64,000 bases of DNA, from positions 161,818,809 to 161,882,808 of the forward strand of contig OY998175.1 in assembly GCA_963921935.1 (NCBI GenBank), in the 5' to 3' direction. This stretch comes from Galeruca laticollis (Eukaryota; Arthropoda; Insecta; Coleoptera; Chrysomelidae). The stretch's first letter is position 1. Every line of letters starts with the position of its first letter. Below, one piece after another: positions 58,610 through 64,000 of the stretch. Both the position numbers and the translations under genes were made by a program. The notes under the pieces are model-generated. The model made no database searches, was not told where the DNA came from, and saw only the letters and a list, made by a program, of their open reading frames with translations.

Positions 58610-60245
58610 GGATTGATAACGATTTTAGTCGACTTGATCGCGGAAAAGCATAAACACTACTAATTTACGTTGTAAATAAAGTTTAAAAATAACTTTATCC
58701 GACACGGAGAACTCGGCTTTCAGAAGAAAATTTTTTGATTATCGATTTGATGTGGTCGTATATAGATTTTTTTAACACTGTCTGTTGTTGGTATCTCAAA
58801 ACTGGCACAAATTGTTAAGTAGACCGTATAATCTGGGATGAGGTGTTTCAAGTGCGCCGTTTTTGTTTTTTCATCGCACTGAATCAGAAATAACTTTGGC
58901 TCGATAAACTTCGTAGGTATTGCGATGCACTTTTCCTCCGTTTATTGTTGTACTTTTTGGCTTTTTTAAACAAACAAACAGACATGATACACAGTTTCAA
59001 AAACGACCGAGCTTCTAAGGAAAATATCCACAAGTTTCAGTGCTTCTAAAAAAGAATTTATAGTAGAAAAACTTGATAAACTTATAATATAAAGGGTCTA
59101 TCAGAAAGGTAGGTCATAAGTTAAACCATATATTCTTGCTAGTATTTTAAATGAAACTTACTGTTTCTAGGTAATTCCCCAATATATTGAAAAAATGTTG
59201 AAAATTGAAAAAGAGTGCCTTAGTAAAGAGTTAATTTCATATATTCTTGGGCTAAAAATGAGACCTTTCAACCTAACTTACCTCTGTACAAATGTGCACT
59301 CATAACTTCCACGTTTTTATATCATAACATGTAACATCTTTCAAATTGTCTGACTATCATCGTCTTCGTTATTTCGTATCTTCAACATCTCCGTGTCCGT
59401 CCCTTTTTTCTTCATACCGGTGGTATCCACTATATTCTTTTCCGTGGCAATTGTTATATTGTAAAGTTATTAAATTGGTTTTGTGATAGGTTTGTCACTA
59501 GTCTCAGTAAAACTCATATTAAAAACAATTTACAAATGGCTCTATTAAATGATGTTGTAGTAGTGCAGTGGTAGGAGATTTTGGCATATAATCAATTTTA
59601 ATCATTTTTATAAAATATTTCGAATTTTTCATACATTCCAAAAAAGTATACTTTATTGGTTTTTTTGTATGCGTTTATTTTCTTATGTACGTTTTTTCTT
59701 TTTGTATATTGTTTGGAAGAGCAGAATCATTTACAGTGGGTCCGGTGAATCTTTTCCCATGTATGAAATTATTCACATAATACTTTTTGTAGTACGTCTC
59801 TTTTCTACTCACAGAATCTAAACCCCCGAAATGAAATCGTTTGTTCCATTACAACATAATATAACAAACAGATGATGAATGTCAGCGATTAGATAGGTTT
59901 AACCCACAGAAGTTCTGTGGTTTAACCGCGAATTTGTACAATAACAGACCAAAGACTTTGTTTACATTTTTATCCATTTTTTCGCCCCTTGCATATAAAT
60001 TTATTTGAAAAACAGTTGTTATAACGACTAACTTATACTTGAGTGTTCGAATTATTGTGGTAAGTAAATATTATTTATCTACTTCTTATTTATTTACTTC
60101 GTAATGAAAACTAACCTTAAATTTACTTTCTTTATGATTCTGGATAGAACTCTATCAAACTGAATTATATGAAATATGTTTTGCTTTCACCAATGTAGAA
60201 AATATTTACCTAATTTTCCAGAACTATTCATGAATGGTTTTTATT
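58610..60245. other. 5' region of the PDZ gene and flank
   Basis: 58610-58800 should hold the 5' leader and perhaps the promoter. CTATATACGAC on the minus strand at about 58755-58765 is a possible TATA box, weak evidence. 59140-59190 is one arm of the dispersed repeat at 48096-48208. A small palindrome CACAGAAGTTCTGTG lies between two GTTTAACC words at about 59902-59932. Nothing else is recognised. Confidence 0.35.
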
Positions 60246-61298
60246 TTTAGAATATACCTGGATAAACGTTGAATTCGCAAGCACAGGAGCTGGTCCTAAA
60301 TGTGTAGGAGTATTTTCAGTTAGAAAAACGAAATGATGGACCTTTGGAACCACTTTCTTGTGTTCAAGAGGTAACATAAATATTTAAGTGCATGCTTGTT
60401 TAGCAATATACTTATTGTTAATAATTTTTTTTATGTTAGAGGGTAGCTGCTACTTTGAAAATATCTCGGCGGACAGAATCCGCTATAAAAAAAAAGAAAA
60501 AAAATAATCCAATTCTTTCAAGCCCAGGCAAAAGCAAAACACGTTCCAAAACAAAAACAACTGATCTACCTGAAGGAGCTAAGATAGCAGTATGGAACAC
60601 ATTATATAATATGTACCAACAGAGTAAATATCAGTCTATTTAATTAGAATTTTTTGGTAAAAGGTAGGTGTAGGTATTTGTGTAATGAGTATTCAAATCA
60701 TGGTATATTCAAGAAAAATTTGGGAAGGTATTTATATAGATTTTAGTAGTTTTGTGACTACATTACAATTTAATTCAACTATTAAATTTACCTTATTTTT
60801 GAACAGTCAAGATTGAAACATTAATGAAATGAGCAAACATAATATCATTAAAAATATAGTATTTGTTCAAATTGAATCTGTACTATAATTTTTGTTTTTG
60901 TTTTAGAAAAGCATGTTACTTTGACTATCTTAAATTATGAATTGAGGGAAAGAGAAATTGTATCTATTGGCAAATCATCTCTGAGCATTTTGTTAAACAC
61001 ATTGGGATTCAAATATAACAAAGATGACAATCGGAGAGCTTTAATAGAGCGGACCAGTATTGCAGCCTTGAGTGCCAATTTCCTGCGTTAATATATGGAA
61101 AACCTTTCAAGTACTCACCCAAGAGTACTTGTATTTTTGGATGAAACATGGATCTATTCGAAGGGAAATAAAACAAATTCTTGGCAAAACAACAGTACTA
61201 AAAGTGTACGCAAACCAGATGGTTATGACGGTAAACGTTTTATAATTGTCCATGCTGGTTCTACCAAAGAATTTGTCTCTGAAACAAGTTTATTATAC
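60246..61298 (+). pseudogene. DDE_3 (IS630/Tc1-like) transposase relic with introns, copy 3, cut by gypsy D
   Basis: Exon 1 (after TTTTTAG, to CAAGAG|GTAAC at 60370) reads SQAQELVLNV, a stop, then EYFQLEKRNDGPLEPLSCVQ. Exon 2 (about 60439-60640) carries a basic stretch (KKKKKNNPILSS) and a VWNTLYNMYQQ helix. Exon 3 (from about 60906, after TTGTTTTAG) has GKSSLSILLNTLGFKYNKDD, a stop at 61089, then VFLDETWIYSKGNKTNSWQN (intact first catalytic Asp) and FIIVHAGSTKEFVSET. It ends where the LTR of gypsy D begins. The second Asp and third acidic residue would lie beyond element D, outside the window. Introns and this domain order match the insect LDETW family seen twice more in this window. Confidence 0.85.
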
Positions 61299-61788
61299 TG
61301 TAATGTTATTCTAATTTATTTAAACAGTAGACGGGTGGGATAAATTTTAAACACACGGTATGGCTACTTACTAATTTATTTGAACACTAAAGTACTCACT
61401 AACACTTAATTTATATATACTTAACTAATCACTTAAATTTAATTTATATGTACACAAACTTAATTATTAATTTATATCAACACTTTAGTGTTCGCTATTT
61501 CGGTGTATTCCTGTTTATTTCTCGAGATCACTTTATCAACTAAACTAACTCTTCTTGGCCGGTCCCTTATATATTAGTGCCTTTTTCAATAGATAATTCT
61601 AGATTGCGGCTTAATCAAAAGCAATTGGCTTTTTGGCATTTTCTAGATAAGACTGGTCACAAAAAACAATGTCTAGATAAGATACACAATCGTAAACAAT
61701 CCCTGCGCGTCCGCCATAATTTTAACTTTCATACCTGGCTTAGACAGAGTCGGATTTGGGGACTACACCAGTGTGCTGTTTCGTCACA
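61299..61788 (-). repeat. 3' LTR of gypsy D
   Basis: Minus strand TGTGACGAAACAGC...AACATTACA, 490 bp. It shares TATATAAGGGACCGGCC, GATCTCGAGAAATAAACAG and the end with the LTRs of B and C, but the 5' part differs. D is therefore a related subfamily. Confidence 0.88.
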
Positions 61789-62416
61789 TTACCCCCTCCT
61801 TAAATGGAAGTTCCTCCTGGAACTTTTGTGTTGCCGAGACTGGATGTTTGAATCGGCAACTGGCCCCATTTCTACACTTTCCGATATAATGGAAATAGCA
61901 GGGCACCGTCTTCATCGGATACTGATAACGGGGGTTGTAGCTGAAAATTAATATCTGGACACCGGTATCTTGAAAGATAATCTCTACCATGTTCCTGATG
62001 ATTCGCCAATCCAACTGGTTACTCGCTATCTTAGGCATAGCCAGTTTTTCCACGCTGGATTCCAACACGGTCTCGTAGATTTCGAAGTGCTTCCCACACA
62101 TCGCGGTAGGTAGATCGATCTTGAAATTCAGTTTTAGTTACCATGTAGAAGACGTACCGCGGTTGATGTTTCAGTTTTAGTGTCTTGCCAGGGGCTGGAA
62201 TGTGGTCTTCAAGTTTTTCTAATTGCCCGAACTTCTTTCGAAAGACGGATGCCAAGTCTCGTGCGTTCTTGAGACGGGCAGGGATGTTGTATGCCCGTGA
62301 ATAATTTTCCGGGAGAGTGAACAAATCTTGTCGTTGCTCTGAAGTGACTCCATATCTAGCTTTCCCGGTACCTCCATACGCGCCCATAAATTCATCGAAG
62401 GTAGGGACAGACACAT
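61784..62416 (-). pseudogene. Gypsy D C-terminal extension: OARD1/TARG1-like macrodomain plus CCCH zinc finger
   Basis: Minus strand. The first part (62414-62031) has QDLFTLPENYSRAYNIPARL, LASVFRKKFGQLEKLEDH, PRYVFYMVTKTEFQDRSTYR and DVWEALRNLRD. A one-base shift near 62060 moves to the frame with KLAMPKIASNQLDWRIIRNM, then EIIFQDTGVQILIF. This order matches the whole fold of OARD1/TARG1 macrodomains, which cleave ADP-ribose from glutamate. The lysine of F-KKFG is present. The G-x-G-LD loop that carries the catalytic Asp in TARG1 is replaced by ASNQLD, so hydrolase activity is doubtful. A CCCH finger follows (CYFHYIGKCRNGASCRFKH, C-x7-C-x5-C-x3-H), typical of RNA-binding proteins. The coding ends at the polypurine tract. 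Confidence 0.8.
61792..61802 (-). promoter_or_regulatory. Polypurine tract of gypsy D
   Basis: On the minus strand AAGGAGGGGG lies 3 bases before the LTR, as in B. Confidence 0.75.
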
Positions 62417-63620
62417 CTCGAATATGGTTTACTCCTTTCTCTAGGTCATGGTCTCCTTCGAATGGCGCTAGTCAATTTTGGTGAACTTCTTTTGGTTTTC
62501 CGTTGGGGATCTTGTTTATGCGATATATAACATCATTGATCCTTTTCTTGATTAAGTATGGACCTTCCCAGGATTTTTGTAATTCTGGAGAAAATCCTTT
62601 TCACCTCGTCGGGTTGTGTAACCATACTTTGTTCCCTTCTTTAAAACCGACTTCTGTGGCCTGCGAGTTGTACCGACTTTTCATTCTGTCGCTGGCAACT
62701 TGAAGATATGTTCGAACTAATTCATGAATATCGTCCAGCCTTCTTCTCAATAGGATCACGTAGTCTTCTCCTGCTAGATCTTCTCCAGGGCGACAGCATT
62801 TCACATCCAAACAGGATTTTCGCAGGTGTTTCACTCGTGGACTCATTAACGGCAGATCGATAAGCCAATGCGAATAGTGAAAGATACTGGTCCCAATCTC
62901 TCTGATGGCTGGATACTACTTTGGACAGGTATTTTCCAATTGTCCTGTTCATTCTCTCGACCATTCCATCTGACTGTGGATGTGATGCTGTTGTCCTGGT
63001 CTTCTTCATTCCCAGCTTCTCGCAAATCTCTTCTGGAATAGATGACTTTCGAAATTTCTTCCCTGGTCGCTGTGGACTTCCAAGGGCACTCCATATCTGC
63101 TGATAAATTCTTTAACCAATACATTCGCAACAGTTGTGGCCTCTTGGTTCGGGATAGCGTAAATTTCCACCCACCTTGTGAAATAATCCATTACAACCAG
63201 TATGTATTTGCTACCATTTTCGGTCGTCGGAAATGGTCCAGCGATATCTAAAGCGATCCTTTCGAAAGGGCTTCCAACATTATACTGTTTCATAGGTGCC
63301 TTTCTCTTGCGATGTGGTCCATTACTCGAACCACAAGTCGTACATTTCTTACACCAGTCCTTCACATCGTCGGAGCTGTTCATCCAATAAAACCTTTCAC
63401 GGACTCGCTGAAGGGTTTTCTTCACTCCAAGATGACCTTCCGATGGACTGTCGTGTAACTTCTTTAGTACTTCAGTGACTTTTGTTCTCGGGATAACTAG
63501 CTGTCTCCTTATCTCGGAACCATCATCGTTTTCAAGGACTCTTTTCAACAGCCCTTCTTCCAGGACAAGGGAGTCCCACTGAGCCCAAGACGCCTTGAGT
63601 TTCGGTGACAATCTTGACAC
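62417..63620 (-). pseudogene. Gypsy D integrase
   Basis: The open block 63620-63006 carries the HHCC finger (LHDSPSEGHLGVKKTLQRV, CKKCTTC), LDIAGPFP (first Asp) and HSDQGRNFES (second Asp). After a shift near 63030 it continues with TTASHPQSDGMVERMNRTIG (catalytic Glu in VERMNR, about 62950). Then come YLQVASDRMKSRY, KVWLHNPTR and a GPY-type module (EGPYLIKK, about 62550), with a stop near 62470 (AATTGAC region). All three catalytic acids remain, but shifts break the protein. Confidence 0.9.
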
Positions 63621-64000
63621 TTCTTGCCAGGTAGGTCACCGATTTTGTTCCTTCCATTGCCGGATCATCTTCAGGTGAGGATCATTTTCCTGATCTACTC
63701 TGATCCTGGTGGGTGACCATTACTCATTGACTACTGTAATTCTTGAAACTGCAACTTCCTTAGATTTCGACTTGTTGCATTGTGAATAGTCTACAGGGTA
63801 TGACCGTCTAGGCAAAGAGTTGGCTTTTCGGTGATTCACATCTGCTGGATGTTCACTCATGTCTGATTTCCCCTGTGACTGGAGTTACAGGAGTCTTGGG
63901 GCGCTTAGACGGACTGCGTACGTGCTCTAGCTCGCCACGCTTCCGGCATTTGATCTTCTTCGGCTTCTTGTCTGCCATACCTTTCAACAAGTTGACGATC
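63621..64000 (-). pseudogene. Gypsy D gag end fused to the post-RNase H linker
   Basis: On the minus strand from 64000: KPKKIKCRKRGELEHVRS, a zinc knuckle in which two Cys are lost, then KRPKTP as in C. After about 63870 the sequence is the stretch that in A follows RNase H (GVSHRNADSLSRR-like, here DVNHRKANSLPRRSY), then the linker into integrase. About 2.3 kb present in A and B are missing. Confidence 0.75.

Larger units (their letters stand above)
61299..64000 (-). mobile_element. Ty3/gypsy element D, internally deleted, running off the right edge
   Basis: From right to left: end of gag with a degenerate zinc knuckle (about 63990-63880), direct junction to the post-RNase H linker (about 63850), integrase, macrodomain, CCCH finger, polypurine tract (61792-61802), LTR. 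Protease, RT and RNase H are absent. It interrupts DDE_3 relic copy 3 at 61298, so it is younger than that relic. Confidence 0.87.

Overview
The window is eukaryotic and insect-like, possibly a beetle (a guess from the mix of transposon types). It is AT-rich, has spliceosomal introns, no operons, and is dominated by decayed transposable elements. I found no tRNA, rRNA or CRISPR. The one host gene I can support lies on the minus strand. Its first coding exon (58496-58609) and second exon (47724-47872) together make a PDZ domain of the Zasp/ALP/Enigma type. A third exon (40030-40279) continues in matching splice phase as a Ser/Pro/Tyr-rich linker. Its two introns (about 10.6 and 7.4 kb) are packed with transposons.

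Layout. 1-2628: open minus-strand pol of a Ty3/gypsy element (A), running off the left edge. 2903-4120: PIF/Harbinger remnant. 5522-9247: element with CCCAGACAACAT ends, a THAP-domain gene and subterminal GAATATTC arrays. 9720-11273: Penelope-like element 1. 13129-16125: Penelope-like element 2 on the minus strand, next to (AT)n tracts. 18961-22511: mariner-like element whose left end is interrupted by a second CCCA-ended element (19067-20803). 24342-25100: 165-bp satellite. 25353-27400: Mutator-like transposase remnant followed by a tandem array of exon-intron units. 29552-30030: MITE. 30457-32370: mariner and DDE_3 transposase remnants between long direct repeats. 33046-37190: a second gypsy family (E) without gag. 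41049-46714: complete but decayed gypsy element B with both LTRs. 48725-52583: 5'-truncated LINE with a 12-bp target duplication, itself split by a solo-LTR-like insertion. 53718-55924: gypsy copy C, cut off in pol. 55929-56320: long palindrome. 56560-57350 and 60246-61298: DDE_3 transposase relics. 61299-64000: gypsy copy D, which interrupts the last DDE_3 relic and runs off the right edge.

The most unusual content is the architecture of the gypsy family seen as A, B, C and D. Gag starts with a SAP domain and a coiled coil. After the integrase, the same reading frame enters a macrodomain resembling the OARD1/TARG1 ADP-ribosyl hydrolases, followed by a CCCH zinc finger. No single copy is intact; the composite is inferred from B, C and D. 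Also notable are two elements sharing CCCA-type ends, apparent 2-bp target duplications and AT-rich subterminal repeats, and hammerhead-ribozyme-like motifs at the ends of the Penelope elements.
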